NCBI GenBank assembly: GCA_028023455.1
Contig: JAQFVV010000143.1
Location: 656,001-720,000 of the forward strand
DNA from: Epiperipatus broadwayi
Taxonomy: Eukaryota > Onychophora > Udeonychophora > Euonychophora > Peripatidae
Reading direction: 5' to 3'
DNA: 64,000 bases
In this document: piece by piece, positions 13,793 to 25,226 of the stretch
Layout of the letters: the number at the start of each line of letters is the position of its first letter
Position numbering within the stretch: position 1 is the first letter of the stretch
Translations under genes and position numbers: made by a program
The notes under the pieces: model-generated
Databases searched by the model: none
What the model was told of the DNA's origin: nothing
Seen by the model: only the letters and a program-made list of their open reading frames with translations

Positions 13793-13859
13793 CTCAGATC
13801 CAAGACTCCTCACTGACAAAGGCCACAAGCCAGAAACTAGTCTGGACATATTGGATGAG
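13793..13859 (+). ncRNA. Degraded type I hammerhead-like motif, copy 1
   Basis: Same layout as the copy at 14247-14313. Here the core reads CTGACAA instead of CTGANGA (13813-13819). Stem II is GGC/GCC, GAAAC is at 13833-13837, and CTAGTC leads to a predicted cleavage after C13842. The outer stem I pairs ATCCAA (13798-13803) with TTGGAT (13851-13856). The inner stem I has two mismatches. The changed core makes activity unlikely. Confidence 0.5.
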
Positions 13860-14246
13860 TAGGCACTAGATAGGGATTTTATGGGTAAGCCTTCTAGCAT
13901 CCATTGATTACTCTGGCTTGCACTGAGTGGCACTATTGTATGGAGAGTTTTGCCTGTTTTAATAACAATTATGAGCAAGCATAAGAAATGGTTATCGTGT
14001 GATGTTTAGTGGTTTAACACCATTCCTGCCTAATAGGGATAGTGGTGGCTATGGTTATTAAAGAATCAAAGACACCAAAATGTATGAGTACTGAACTGAG
14101 TTCAGATCTATATGACTCTATAAGCTAATGAGCTTGGATTGAAAATATTGTGTTTTCAAATTTGTTCTCATAGTTTTGTAGTTAAGTAGAGATAAAAGGT
14201 AGCTGCTGGAGGGTTGCATTCGATCCTAAGATCTAGGTGCAGTGCT

Positions 14247-14313
14247 CTCAGATCCAAGACTCCTCACTGATGAAGGCCGCAAGCCAGAAACTAGTCTGGG
14301 GATATTGGCTGAG
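14247..14313 (+). ncRNA. Type I hammerhead ribozyme-like motif, copy 2
   Basis: The conserved box CTGATGA is at 14267-14273 and GAAA at 14287-14290. Stem II is GGC (14275-14277) with GCC (14283-14285) around loop CGCAA, flanked by an A-A mismatch where a G-C pair is usual. Stem III is only AC/GT with loop TA, followed by GTC and a predicted cleavage after C14296. Stem I is long and convincing: TCCTCA (14261-14266) pairs with TGGGGA (14297-14302), CCAA with TTGG, and CTCAG with CTGAG. Very short stem III is known in the hammerheads of retroelements. The A-A mismatch may weaken cleavage. Confidence 0.65.
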
Positions 14314-14415
14314 TAGGCATTAGATAGGGATTTTATGCACAAGCCTCTGGCATCCATTGATTACTCTAGCTTGTACTAAGTGGCACTACTGTATGGAGAG
14401 CTTTGCCTGTTTTAA

Positions 14416-14838
14416 TATTTTGTTTTAACTAGCTTTACTTTTTAACTGAATGTGAACTGAGGTTTTTTACCCTATCCTATTCTTATATGAATATTCACTT
14501 ATGCTAAATACTAAAGCTACCTATTACAATGAAATTTATGCTATTGATATTGCATAATAAGTATTTATAATTGCTTACACAGTCTACCTGAGCTATTAAT
14601 TAAGCAGAACTTGTATAATCTAGTTTATTAATACTGTTACATTACAGAAAAACCTTATCATTTTTCTTTCTTTTTTTTTTTTTTAGTTAACCAAAACTTT
14701 AAATAAGGTATTGAAATACTATCATGTACAAAGACCAGGGTTACAATATATATATTTTTTTGGTTTATTTATTTTATAACTAAAAAAAAAAATATTAAGA
14801 TTAATGTTAAATGGATTTTTTTTTAAATATTATTTCAG
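14416..14838. other. Intron sequence before the first visible exon
   Basis: AT-rich, with runs of T and A. It ends in a T-rich tract and TTTCAG acceptor at 14838. No branch point can be assigned with confidence. Confidence 0.5.
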
Positions 14839-15006
14839 AGTAGTAAACATTTCTAGTGGTTTGTCTAATTTATCTCCAAAAATATTTAAACAACTGACTA
14901 ATGAAATCAGAAGTGGAGGAATTACAAATGATAATTTGCGCAAGATATTTACTTCAGAAGAAACAACTTTGGATGAATTGAAACATGTCATGCAGAAATT
15001 TGTCAT
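14839..15006 (+). CDS. CBR1: Carbonyl reductase (CBR1-like), internal exon
   Basis: This exon encodes the middle of an NADPH-dependent carbonyl reductase, a cytosolic short-chain dehydrogenase that reduces carbonyl groups of quinones, prostaglandins and other ketones or aldehydes (family knowledge). The acceptor is TTTCAG at 14833-14838. The first base completes a codon from an upstream exon not found here. The frame reads V-V-N-I-S-S-G-L from 14840; the first Ser is the family's catalytic serine. It continues through L-S-P-K-I-F-K-Q-L and a helical stretch that matches the CBR1 insertion (E-I-R-S...D-E-L-K-H-V-M-Q-K-F-V). The donor GTAAGT begins at 15007 and leaves two bases of a codon, which the exon at 23385 completes. 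The identification rests on motif order over three exons and is strong; assignment to CBR1 rather than a close paralogue is less certain. Confidence 0.88.
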
Positions 15007-16329
15007 GTAAGTTAAGTCGAATTTATAAAAAAAAATTAAACATTTTTTTTGTTATTATATAAATTTTAAACTCATTATTTACAACTATGTAAATAAAGAT
15101 TTGCAGAATGGAGTTTACTATTAACTGAAAGGAGACTCCTTGGTTCCTCTTTGAGATCTTAAAGAAACAAAGTATGGCAAATTCCTAATGTTCATTCAAT
15201 ATGTTCTTTGCCATTGCAGCTATTATTACCATATAATTATTCATATAGTATTCAAACATGGATGGGTTTCTCATTAATATGCATTGGCCAGTATGGTGAA
15301 TTTATTAACTTTTTACCCCTGGGTTTAAGATCAACAAACACCACAGTTGCCTGATAGCTCTTAACTGAAATACCAGTTGTTTTCTTGAAACCAAAATGAA
15401 GAGTGTGGGTGAATGAACTTTTTTTTAAATAGATACTTATAATCATGACAGATAAAATTAAATTATAGTCTTTATTCCAAGAAGGCCTGTAAAGTCACCA
15501 TCCAAGGTAGTGGTAGAGGGTGCTAAGAATTCCCTAAATGTGAATCCAGATTGCCATTTGATAATCATATTTTATTTAGATAGTTAGGTAATAGTATGTA
15601 TACTTAACCACACCGCTTGATGACGTTTCTCACACAAGGCACATCAATATACCGTTTTAGCAGCCTTAACTTATTGCTGATATTACAATAGGTATAGTTT
15701 GAGCCGTAACAAGCCGCCTAGAGGGCGATGTATTCTATGATTACATATCGAAATACTACGCCCATTGCATTGCGACAGTATTCCTCAAGTGAGCTATTGA
15801 ACTCTCACTAGTCTGATTTGCTGGTGGCCATATTTGAAAGAGACAAAACTCCAAAAATTCATTATCAGAAATTTTTTATAAAGTGTAGTGGAATTAGTAT
15901 TCCATATTAAGAAATGTCATGTCATCACATATGCTTCTCTATGCTTTTGAACTGCACACAACTTCAAAAAGTTATTCTTTTCAGCAGTTTTTTCCGATTT
16001 TGCTCACAAATGCCCATTTACACGTGAATCCATGTGAGAACAGTCAAATATCATCTGCAAGTTGTCCAAATTGGTTGAAGCTGAGTGAATTGCAGGCCAG
16101 AGAAGTGGATATTGTGTTTTCCCAGAAAGAGAAAATCCTGCCGGATGCGAAGGTATGCACTTGCAGGAGAAACATGCTTTTAGTCAACTAAAGGATCTGA
16201 GAATTCCATTGCCACTCCTGCAAGCGTACCTGTGTAGGTCTGCATAAGGGAAGTTAGTTCGACAGCTCCAAAATCCCGTTACTTACAGCTTTGAGGCTTC
16301 ACTGTTATTTTATTTGCATGTTACTTGTG
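15007..16329. other. Intron with a GC-richer island and an unassigned frame
   Basis: The stretch from about 15600 to 16290 is GC-richer than its surroundings and has an open frame of 90 codons at 15919-16191 on the + strand, with four Cys in its last third and a GTATGC donor-like site near 16152. I do not recognise the protein. It is probably an inserted repeat of unknown type; no terminal repeats were found. Confidence 0.35.
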
Positions 16330-17300
16330 ACTGCTTTTTTTTTTTTATGCTCCCAAAAATGGTGTTTTTTTTACTTGTTTTGGTTCACAACTTGTCCAAA
16401 GTTTCATTTATTTTTGATTCAATAAATTATTTCATGAGAAAATGCTGTTGTTGTTTTTGTTGATCACATGATTATAAAGTAAGTGGATAATATTTGATAA
16501 GTTTCATTAACAGTTAAAGTAGGTAATATTTTATTATACCAAAAAAAGAAATGTTTTAAGAATTTATTCAAAAGGCCCAAAAAAAATAATAATAAAGAAC
16601 TATGCAGTAACATGTTCAAAAAGAAAATCAAAAAAGAAATCAATAATTAAAAATCAAAGTGGTAAAACCTTCCCTGCTACTCCACCTCCCCCGGCTTAAA
16701 AAAAAAGTGTTCTTTAAAAATGAAATGTTTATGTCTTTTTTAAAAAGGCCCAAAAATTAAGGAATAACTTTCTGCTATCATATAAAGCTTTCTGTAGCGT
16801 AAAGACTTGAAGAAAAAAAATCCTCATAATAAATTAACAAAAAAGACGACAATTAAAATCAAGACAACCCTTTCCCTCCACCCTCTAAAAAAACCTAGTA
16901 TTGGTTTATTCAAAATACATCAACAAAAAACAAGATAATTTAAAGGCAAACTAACCCCCCTCCACCATCTAAGAACAACAAAGTTTTTGTTAATAAAAAA
17001 AACTCTATACAACTTTTAGGTAAAGAAAGTTAAAAAAAAAAGTTACCGTGGTATTATGTAAAGAAACCGACAAACCGTTAGTCGATAATTTAAAAACAAA
17101 CCAACACCCCTAGACCATCTAAAAACAAAGTGTTTGTTTCTTAAAAAATGAAAAAAAAATCTTTGGTGGTTTATCTTAATATTATGTAAACCACACAGAT
17201 GGACCGGCAGAAAAAAATTAAAAACCGGTTGAAAAAACAAATCTTTTACCGTAATATTATGTAAACAAACAGACAGCTCCTGAATCGGTATATTGATGTG
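16330..17300. repeat. Degenerate tandem repeat, A- and C-rich, ~150-bp period
   Basis: GATAATTTAA followed by a C-rich block and CATCTAA occurs at about 16935 and again near 17085, a spacing of about 150 bp. AATATTATGTAAAC also recurs (about 17177, 17251 and, diverged, 17050), and C-rich blocks at 16660 and 16868 look like older units. This is a decayed satellite-like array with A-rich linkers and no coding content. Confidence 0.45.
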
Positions 17301-17364
17301 CATTGGGCAAAAAACAGCACCATCAAACAGTAGGGTTCAGTATACATACTATTACCATAACTTA

Positions 17365-17970
17365 ATATAAAAAAGGAATATGCCTATGTGTTTGGAAAAA
17401 GAAGATTTTTACTAAATGTTTTATACCAATTATTAATTATGATTTTTGAGACTCAGACACTTAGTACAAACACATACAGAAACTTCAGACCATTCATTGA
17501 AGTATGGAGATGTATTTTAGAAGTAACAAGAAAAATGAAAACAAAACTCATGGGTGAAAAAATAAACAGATGTTACTGACATCATTAAAAGAAATAAGAT
17601 ACTGAAGTGGAACTGAACTGTGTATATTGTTAAAAGAGATGATAGTAGATGGTCAATTGAAGTCAAACTATTAATCTAAATTAGCTAGTTAAAACTCAGA
17701 ATTATAAATTTAAACCATATTTCTCTATATTTTTTTATTGCTTTTTCAACCAGAAAACTTAAATTTAAATAATAAAAAATTTAAATATCTATGATTTAAG
17801 AAAATTTCAGTTAGATTCCAAAAGATTGTAAAAGACCTAGAAAGATACCACATATAAGATGGGTCTTGGGTGATATGGGAAAAGATGCTAGAGATTGGAG
17901 AAACTGGGTTGAACTTAGAGAGACTTTCATCCTGCAATGAATTGGTAATAGAAAATGATGATGAAATGAA
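17365..17970 (+). mobile_element. RTE-type LINE, 3' fragment
   Basis: The sequence lines up with the 3' part of the LINE at 53840-55920. ATGCCTATGTGTTTG, AGACTTCAGACCA-like, TGGTCAATTGAA-like, AGATTGTAAAAGACC and CTTTCATCCTGCA all appear in the same order, and it ends in the same short GAT-rich tail. It would encode the thumb and C-terminal region of the reverse transcriptase, but the frame is broken by many stops and by an A/T-rich replacement at about 17690-17790. It is a dead, 5'-truncated copy within the intron between the exons at 14839 and 23385. Confidence 0.85.
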
Positions 17971-18989
17971 TATCTTATGTTCTGGGCTTTTGCTAAAAAT
18001 ATGTATTTCACCATTTTGCACAGCATATCTATTATAAAAATTACATGATCTTTGCTTGCATATTTTACTAAGTAATACATCCAGAGACATACAGTCAGTT
18101 TGCAGCTGGATAATTATATTTTATAAATGAAAGAAAACAACCAAAGTTTAGATAAATTTCCAAGAGTTTTATTTACTCTGAATTATAATAATTGTATTAG
18201 TAAAGATTAGTAATTCATTTCACTATTTGCCAGTTGAGAGCAACATCACATAGATTTCTTAACAGTTCATATCTCATTAGAGATGTAATATCTATAAAGT
18301 CTCTTTACTTTTGGGATTTGTAACTCTATAACTTTGTAAGCAAATTATTCTGAGCTAGTCAAATTGGATTCTTGACTAGAGCTCTTCTTTATTAATTCCC
18401 AGAATAGAGCAACTCAGTATGCAATTATACTGCACTTCTTTTTACACTACTACTTATTTTTTCCTTTAATTCTTCTGCAAGCTCTTTTATCAGTTTTGCT
18501 AATTTGCATAAACTGAACTTTTCTTTATATTGCAAATTAGACTGTTGCAATTTCCAGTCATTAATTTCTTTTTCTGCATCCTAATTATTTATTTCATTTT
18601 TGGAGTATTCTAGCATATCAACATTAAAAGCTTGTACACACACACTTTTATTTAGTCTTTAATAATATATGTGTGTATGTACATAGCATTCCTCCATCTA
18701 CTGCAGAAATGTGCAAATTTTATTCATTAATAATTTTTGCAGGTTCTGCTTGAACTACAATATAATCAATTTTATTCACCAAGATAGTCTATAGCTTTGT
18801 CAGTCTCCTCCATACTCAGATAAGCCTAGTTGAGGCTCTATTTTTTTCCTCTGGCTCCATAGTCTTCTCCTAATTTATTTGTTACTTCGATAGCTTCTTC
18901 TTGAATAGGAGAATTAACTGGAGTTTTTAATTCAATTTCAATAGAAATATCAGTCTGATTTTCTTTCTTGGAGTTTGCAATAATCACTT
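17971..18989. other. Non-coding sequence, possible Gypsy 3' region
   Basis: No frame is recognisable. It lies directly downstream (on the - strand) of the Gypsy integrase tail and could hold the 3' part of that element, but I could not find a matching LTR pair. Confidence 0.35.
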
Positions 18990-21400
18990 TGTCTTCTAAT
19001 GGTTTGCTCTTTGTTCTTTAATATGGTTTACATGACATTTAAATACTCTGCCATCTTCTAACCTTATTTCGCATATTTTTATAGATACTATTTTTGTAAT
19101 TATTCCTGGTAGCCATTTCTCTTTATGATATTCTTAATACATACATTTCGGTTCATATTTTCCAAATAGTCATTTTTCTTTCCCCTTTTATTTGGAAGTA
19201 ATATAAACAAGTGTGTTCTCATGCATTGTCTTAATAGCAAATCTGTTGGAATTTTCTTTGTATCCATACTGGGTGGAAAATGCCGGTAAAACTTAGCAGT
19301 AATAGCTGTATGTATGCCAACATAGGTGCAATTTTAGCTGTTTAACTGCATTCTCCACTATTCCATTAGATTGTGAATGGTAAGCTGGTATCAGTGTGTG
19401 CTTTATTCCTTTCAGAGTAAGGTAGTTTTTAAATTTGTCTGAACTGAACATAATTCTGTTATCTAGTTACTATAGTCTGTGGATATCCATGTGTTGCAAA
19501 GAGTTCAGTCAAAACTTTTTATTACACTTTTTGTAGTGTCATTTACTATATGATATTCAACCCATTTTGAATATACATCTACAACTACAAAAAATATTTT
19601 TTCATGAAACAGTTTTGCACAGTCTAAATGAACTATCTGCCAAGCTTTTGTAGCTTCAGGCCAGGATTTAAATTTCTTAGTCAGTAAATTTGCTGTGCTT
19701 TGACATGCCTAACAATTTTTCATGGTCTGTTCAATATCACCATTTAATTGGCCACCAAAAATACAAGCACGCTAATTCCTTCATCGTAAAATCATCAGGA
19801 TGTCCCTTATGTAATAAACATAGGATGCTTTTATTACCTTCAGGTAGAATAATTACACTTTTCATCATTAAAATATAATTTTTATATGTTGATAAGTTTT
19901 CTTGAGGATTCCATATTGCCTAAGATAAACTTTCTGGTCATTTAACCCGCCATCCATATTTTATCCACCTCTTAACAATGAGGTAACTTTTATTTCTGTC
20001 TGTCCATTCAGCTATGACTTCATTATTAATATTATCTAGCTTTAAAACATCTTTATTATTTATTTCATATACTCATGACTTTTGTACCTTTTGGTTCAAT
20101 GTTATGGACAGAACATCTACGTGCTTAATTTTTTCTGGGTCTATAATGCTTTCATAGTCATAAGACACTAAGATAATAATCCATTTTATCATTGGCTGAC
20201 TAGCTTGGTCTGAGGTTTGCTTGTTCTTTCCCAATATTCCTAATAACAGTCAGTCTATGGTCTGTAAATCTTGAAAAACCATCCATATAAGTATTGGTGA
20301 AACTTTTTCACAGCATATACTATAGCTAAAGCTTCTTTGTCTAGATGGCTGTAGTTCTTCATAGCCATAAACAATGTTCCTGGAGTATATGCAAGTGGAA
20401 ATTCACCATTGTGCACTACATGTGATAACATCAATTCTACACAAAATTCTGAAGCATCATGTTGAATTAATTATTTTTGTTGTTCATTGTAAACCACTAA
20501 TAACATATCAGAGGATAATAATTCTTTTACTCCCTGAAAAACCGTTCCCCATTTTCACGATTGTTTCTTCCTCAGAAGTTTATAAAGGGGCATAACTATG
20601 TATGATATTCCCTCCAGAAAAACCTGAAAGTTTACCAATCCTAGAAATGCCTGCAGAGCATTTTTCATGGCAATTACTTTTCCTGGATTCAGACATTTTC
20701 CCAGAAATACTATCTCTTTTGTAGTCCATATATATTTCTTGACATTCAAGACTACTTTTAACTCTATTTTGCTATTAGTGACCACTAATATATCATTCTT
20801 GTATGATATAACACCTCTTATTCCTTGTGATAAATTTTCTCTTTTTCTCTGGAAAATATTCAGTTCTATGGTTATTCTGTATGGTAGTCTATTGAGTTAA
20901 ATAATCCCATATGTATGTTTATATAGCCAATAATTCCACTGTTCTCTTGGTCACCAGAATTTGATGAAACACTGCTTTCAAGTCGAGCTTCATTAGATAT
21001 TTAGCTTTTTGTAAAGAAGCTAGTATTTCCTTCATGCCGGGTACAATGTATGCTCCTTTGTTTATGTACTTGTTAACCATAACTATATAGTCACTGCAAT
21101 CCTCATATTTCCATCATGTTTTGATACTACTACAATTAGCATAGCTCAGCCTGATTTCTCACAAGATAAAATATGCCATTACTTCTTAATTCATTTTAAG
21201 CTTTCTTGACTTAAGGAAACCTTCCTTGGTCTATATATGACCTTCTAGGTGTTATCAGCTAAGTCAATATTTATTAGTTTTGTTTTGAACTTCACTGGGT
21301 TGGTTTTAAAAAGCTGTGCAAATTATTTCCTTATTTCAGCTTTTAATTTCACTTTCTTCACAATATCTATTTTTATCCAGAGGTTTAAACCAACTTCTTC
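18990..21400 (-). pseudogene. Ty3/Gypsy polyprotein remnant (RT, RNase H, integrase)
   Basis: Reading the - strand, the order is reverse transcriptase, RNase H, integrase, which is the Ty3/Gypsy order. The RT part (about 21340-20560) shows Y-R-P-R-K-V, L-I-V-V-V-S-K-H-D-G-N-M-R-I and Y-K-N-D-I-L-V-V, where the active-site box Y-x-D-D has become Y-K-N-D. Next comes V-F-L-G-K-C-L-N-P-G-K-V of the connection. RNase H (about 20530-20230) shows N-Y-S-H-L-D-K-E-A-L-A-I-V-Y and K-F-H-Q-Y-L-Y-G. Integrase (about 19910-18990) shows C-Q-A-C-Q-S, V-D-V-Y-S-K-W-V-E-Y, F-A-T-H-G-Y-P-Q and S-N-G-I-V-E-N-A-V, then a C-terminal K-W-L-P-G-I-I-T...L-E-D-G-R-V. Many stops and frameshifts show it is dead. It is closest in style to K02A2.6-like Gypsy elements. 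It is antisense in a carbonyl reductase intron. Confidence 0.88.
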
Positions 21401-22986
21401 ATAATATTCCATTCTAATATGGCTATTTATTTGTAAAGACAGTATAGCTATTCCTCTAATTGTTATGCAATTTTAGTTTATGTCTGACTTTATCACCTTA
21501 GCCCTTTTTCTTGTTGACATTTGCCTTTCTATGAATCATATTCCATTTTTTAATGATATGCTTGTCTTGCTGTTGATCTCCATTTGTACATTTTGATTAA
21601 AGATTTTCACGTTTGATTTTGGCTTATCATCACTATTTTTCAAATTATTTATCATTGTAAACTTTTTAGACACATCTTCCCTTGATTTACTCTTTCACTG
21701 TAAATCTTGATTTGTCATTCATTACTTACATAACTTTGATAAGTGTTCTAATCCACAGTTAAACATTTTTTGCTTTAATTAAATCAGTAATTAAAAGTTT
21801 CCATATAGCCTACTCTAACTTCATAAGTTAATGCTCATTCAATAATGACCTTATATGTTAATTCCTTCTCAATAATATTTTTCTAAGCTTTACATTTCTT
21901 ATTTACCATAGTAGCAAATCCAGCAGCATTTGGTTGATACAATTATTAAATTGCCAATTCTTTGTTAATATTCATAAGACTAAGTTATATTCACATACAT
22001 TTTCATTTTATGACTGTAGACTCCAATTGAAATGAAGATGTGCTATAAATTTTGACATTATATGTTTAAAATATATACTTAGTTTTATAAGTAACTCTTC
22101 ATGGATATTTCCAAAGGCAGCTTACTTAGAATAGCTAGAGAAATGAAAAGAGAAACCCTGCGGTTTGCTGCATATATATACTGGGCAGCATAATTCTAAT
22201 TTGCACTGTGTAGTTTAGAGAAGATAATGATAGAATCAAGAACATAATGCAAAATACAATTTCTGCCTCAATTTTTATCTGAATAAAATAAAATCGAAAC
22301 CTCCCTTGAATAGTTGAATCAAGCATCACACATCTTCCCATGTTCTTATTTTATACAATTATGGTTATTAATCTGTTATCATATGAATATTTATTAATGT
22401 TTCTCTTATCCTATTTCATTCATATGTTATATAATGAGTGTGCAAATAGGTCTTAACAAGCTTTTCAGAATATCCCTATCCTCAGACCCATTTCTAGCTC
22501 TGACTTTCATCAGTGAAGTAATTATTTCATTCATGGAACTATATTTCTCAGAATTTTGTACTAGTTCTATCAGTATTTCAATTTTTTATTTATATAATTT
22601 AAATATAAAATTATAATCTTTAACTCAGACTTATTATATTTATATAATTGTAAATAATTTATTTGTTAGTTTTGTGACTGTCTGTTAAAAATGAAATAAG
22701 CAAAAGAATAATGTATAGGCATTTTCTAGTTAAAGTCAACTATTAATTTTTATCTTAGTTTAAAATTAGTCTCAAAGTTACACATATTTAAATTAACATT
22801 TTTATGAAGGTTTATTGAAAAATTTTTATATTGAGAAACTTTTTTTTTCAGACCTGATGCTAATTTTATTGAATAACTTATAGTCCTTTAATATGTAATG
22901 TAATTTTCTTTTTCTTCCTTTCCTTATGTATTGATTTTTACTTGTACATGTCATACCATTTACAACTTCCTTAAACACTTTAACAA
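21401..22986. other. Intron sequence, possible Gypsy gag/protease remains
   Basis: AT-rich sequence upstream (on the - strand) of the Gypsy RT. The position would suit protease and gag, but no motif such as D-T/S-G or CCHC could be read with confidence. No other gene seen. Confidence 0.3.
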
Positions 22987-23260
22987 TACTATTTTTTATA
23001 TGAAAGTTTTATCTAACAGTTTTGACTGTCCCTGCAGTCATCATCAGGGCTATAATATCCAAATATATAATTATACAATTAATACATTTTGTATACAATG
23101 GACGGATTAAAATGTATGTTTTATTTATGTATGTAATTATGTATATGAATGTATATAAAATGTATTAATTGTATAATTATATATTTGGATATTGTAGCTC
23201 TAATGATAGCTGTAGGATAGTCGAAACTTTTAGAATAAAGTTTTCATATAAAAAATAGTA
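22987..23260. repeat. Palindromic element with hammerhead-like arms
   Basis: Arms of about 110 bp (22987-23097 and 23150-23260) are diverged reverse complements. Both end in TACTATTTTTTATATGAAA, seen in reverse at the right end. The arms carry a motif in the order CTGATGA, one base, GACTG...CAGTC stem, AAAAC (- strand, 23015-23050) and a partner CTAATGA...TAGTCGAAAC (+ strand, about 23192-23227). This is a hammerhead-like relic in each arm. The spacer is AT-rich. It lies 124 bp upstream of a coding exon. Confidence 0.65.
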
Positions 23261-23384
23261 CTTTAAAGCCTTTAATATGTCAATTGACTAACATTTATTT
23301 TTTATGTGTAAATATGAAGTACAATTAGCTGGAGTTAACTGTTAATTTTTTAATTTTTTCTTCCAATTTTAATATTATAACCAG

Positions 23385-23541
23385 AGATGCTGAAAAAGGA
23401 GTTCATATAGAAAATGGGTGGCCTGATGAGCTTTTACATTACACAAGCTATCATGTTTCAAAAATTGGCTTAAACACTTTGACTGCAATTATTCAGCAAA
23501 AGTTTGATAATGATCCTCGTGGGGATATGATTATTAATGCC
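23385..23541 (+). CDS. CBR1: Carbonyl reductase (CBR1-like), active-site exon
   Basis: The acceptor AACCAG ends at 23384. The first base completes the codon split after 15006, giving Ile. The frame reads D-A-E-K-G-V-H-I-E-N-G-W-P, then Y-H-V-S-K-I-G-L-N-T-L, then D-P-R-G-D-M-I-I-N-A. In the CBR1 family the Y-x-x-x-K motif holds the catalytic Tyr (codon 23449-23451) and Lys (23461-23463), and G-W-P is characteristic of this subfamily. The exon ends in frame after GCC, with donor GTAAGT at 23542. The match in order, spacing and phase with the exon at 14839 leaves little doubt. No stop or frameshift is present, so the gene is probably functional. Confidence 0.92.
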
Positions 23542-24239
23542 GTAAGTTTATTTCATAGTTGATTTAATAGTAAAATTGTATTATTTTTTTGTCTTTAATA
23601 AGGTTACTTCATAGTAATATTATATCAATACTCATCAATTAAGACAAAACCAGCAATTTTTATGTCACCTGGTATCAAAGTTGAACTATGATTACATGAA
23701 AAAATTGAATCCACTCCTCATCTAACATCTATATTTTCACATACACTTTTAAAATGAACAATGGTAATTCCAAATGTAAATGTTAATTTAGCCAAACTGT
23801 TATCAAAGCTTCATCTTAATCGGTTTAAATTTACATTTTTAAGCCAAAGCAAATCACTTCTCATTTTAATAACTTCATGATTACATTACATATAGAAGAA
23901 GCATATCCTTATGCTGTTAAACTGGATCCTTATATAAAGCAAATATGTATAGAAAATAGCACAATTTTGCAAAACCTGATATCAAAGTTTAACTATGATC
24001 CAATGTAAAAAATGAATTCACTTCTCACCTGATGGTTAAGTTCTTAAATAGGTATATAGAATAAACAATGACAAGTTTAAATGTGAAATTTAAATTAGTT
24101 GAGATGTTATTGGAGTTCTACCCAAACAACTTGGAGTTGTCATTGTTAACTTTGTATATCTATTTAGAAACTTAAGACATCAAACCAGAAAGGAATTCAT
24201 TTTTTTCATTTGTTTATTATTATACCTTTTTGGTATCAG

Positions 24240-24385
24240 TGAATTCTCAATTAGGACTTTTCTAAAAAAATAGTGAAGCAATGGATCTCCATACTTCACA
24301 TCTTGCTATATTTCTAACCCAGGATCGAACCTGATCCACACTTGTAACGATTATAAAACTTTCCGTCTGCCATCTTGTATACATT
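24240..24385 (-). repeat. tRNA-derived SINE candidate
   Basis: On the - strand the B-box-like GGTTCGATCC lies at 24331-24322. About 40 nt upstream sits TGGCAGACGG (near 24371-24362), close to a polymerase III A box with one base missing. The T-arm around the B box can pair CAGG with CCTG. Sequence beyond is A/T-rich, as in SINE tails. The family is not identified, and one copy alone does not prove mobility. Confidence 0.45.
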
Positions 24386-24829
24386 TAATTTCTAGATCAG
24401 TTAATAAGTAAATAAAATCTCAAAATTTTCTATTTTAAATTTTGATTATAAATATTGGATGGGCTCAGATATATATATATGCATGGATACATATATGTAA
24501 TTATAGGCGGAAATTTATAAAAATCAAGAAATTAATTTTTAAAATGATTTTTTTTTTTTAAAGTCAAAGTATTTTATTCTGAAGATTTACTTTTGCGATA
24601 AACCCTGTTCACATTCCTTTGTGTAAAACAAAAGAAAATTCATTAGCAAAGTAGTAATGAATTTTCTAATTAAATTAAAAATAAAATTATAGGAAAGTTA
24701 TTTTAAAGAAAAATTCCTCAAATCTAAGTAAACTTAAAATTGATTTGAAACAATAAAATTAGTGGGTTTACCCAGGAGAGTAGATCTTAAGAAGACAATA
24801 TTAAAATATTTTAGATCAACAATTATGAT

Positions 24830-25060
24830 TGTCAGGATCAAATGTATCCGCTTTGCCTCGGGCTAATGAAAAAGGGAAATTTTCAAAAAGTACTCTGAAA
24901 AAGTATAAATAGACCAGAAGAACAATAGGAGTCAATCAGTCAGTATTATTTGAGAAAGCACGGTAAACCCACACCAGTTTCATTTTTAAAATATGTGCAG
25001 CAATATGATAGTGGGATAAACGACCCGAACCTGCCCATTTCCCGTTCTCCCAAGTATGAT
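24830..25060 (+). promoter_or_regulatory. Possible LTR promoter remnant
   Basis: GTATAAATAGACC at about 24903 is a good TATA box. It is followed about 30 nt later by GTCAATCAGTCAGTATT. A similar pair, ATATAAATAGAG then CAATCAGTCAGTC, is at about 44975-45005. The surroundings are GC-richer than the intron. Both look like U3/R parts of old LTRs, but no LTR boundary was found. Confidence 0.35.
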
Positions 25061-25146
25061 CATCAAATTACCATGAAGCCAGAAAATTTTTGTTAAATGT
25101 TTGAATTTTGGACTGTGCACTCTTGAATCAAACTCAATAGCTAGCT

Positions 25147-25226
25147 ATTCCTATGCCGAACTCATGAAAGCCAACTCCAAATTATTATTCCTATGCCGAA
25201 CTCATGAAAGCCAACTCCAGATTATT
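25147..25226. repeat. Two-copy 40-bp tandem duplication
   Basis: A 40-bp block starting ATTCCTATGCCGAACTCATG at 25147 is repeated from 25187 with one difference. Confidence 0.9.

Larger units (their letters stand above)
13545..14415 (+). mobile_element. Retrozyme-like tandem dimer with hammerheads
   Basis: Two direct copies of a non-coding unit, 13672-13960 and 14122-14410, begin TGAGCTAATGAGCTTGGATT (the second with a similar start) and end GAGAGTTTTGCCTGTTTTAA. They are joined by ~160 bp that pairs with an inverted partial copy at 13545-13670. Each direct copy has a hammerhead-like motif, and the motifs are 454 nt apart. A dimer of several hundred nt with one hammerhead per monomer is what is known for animal retrozymes and Penelope pseudo-LTRs. 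No protein is encoded, so movement would need enzymes from another element. Other family members lie at 10195-10390, 37540-37722 and 61565-61760. Confidence 0.7.

Noticed and set aside
17746-18090. Open frames on the - strand at 17746-18090
   Set aside because: They are antisense to the LINE 3' fragment at 17365-17970 and follow its codon shadow.
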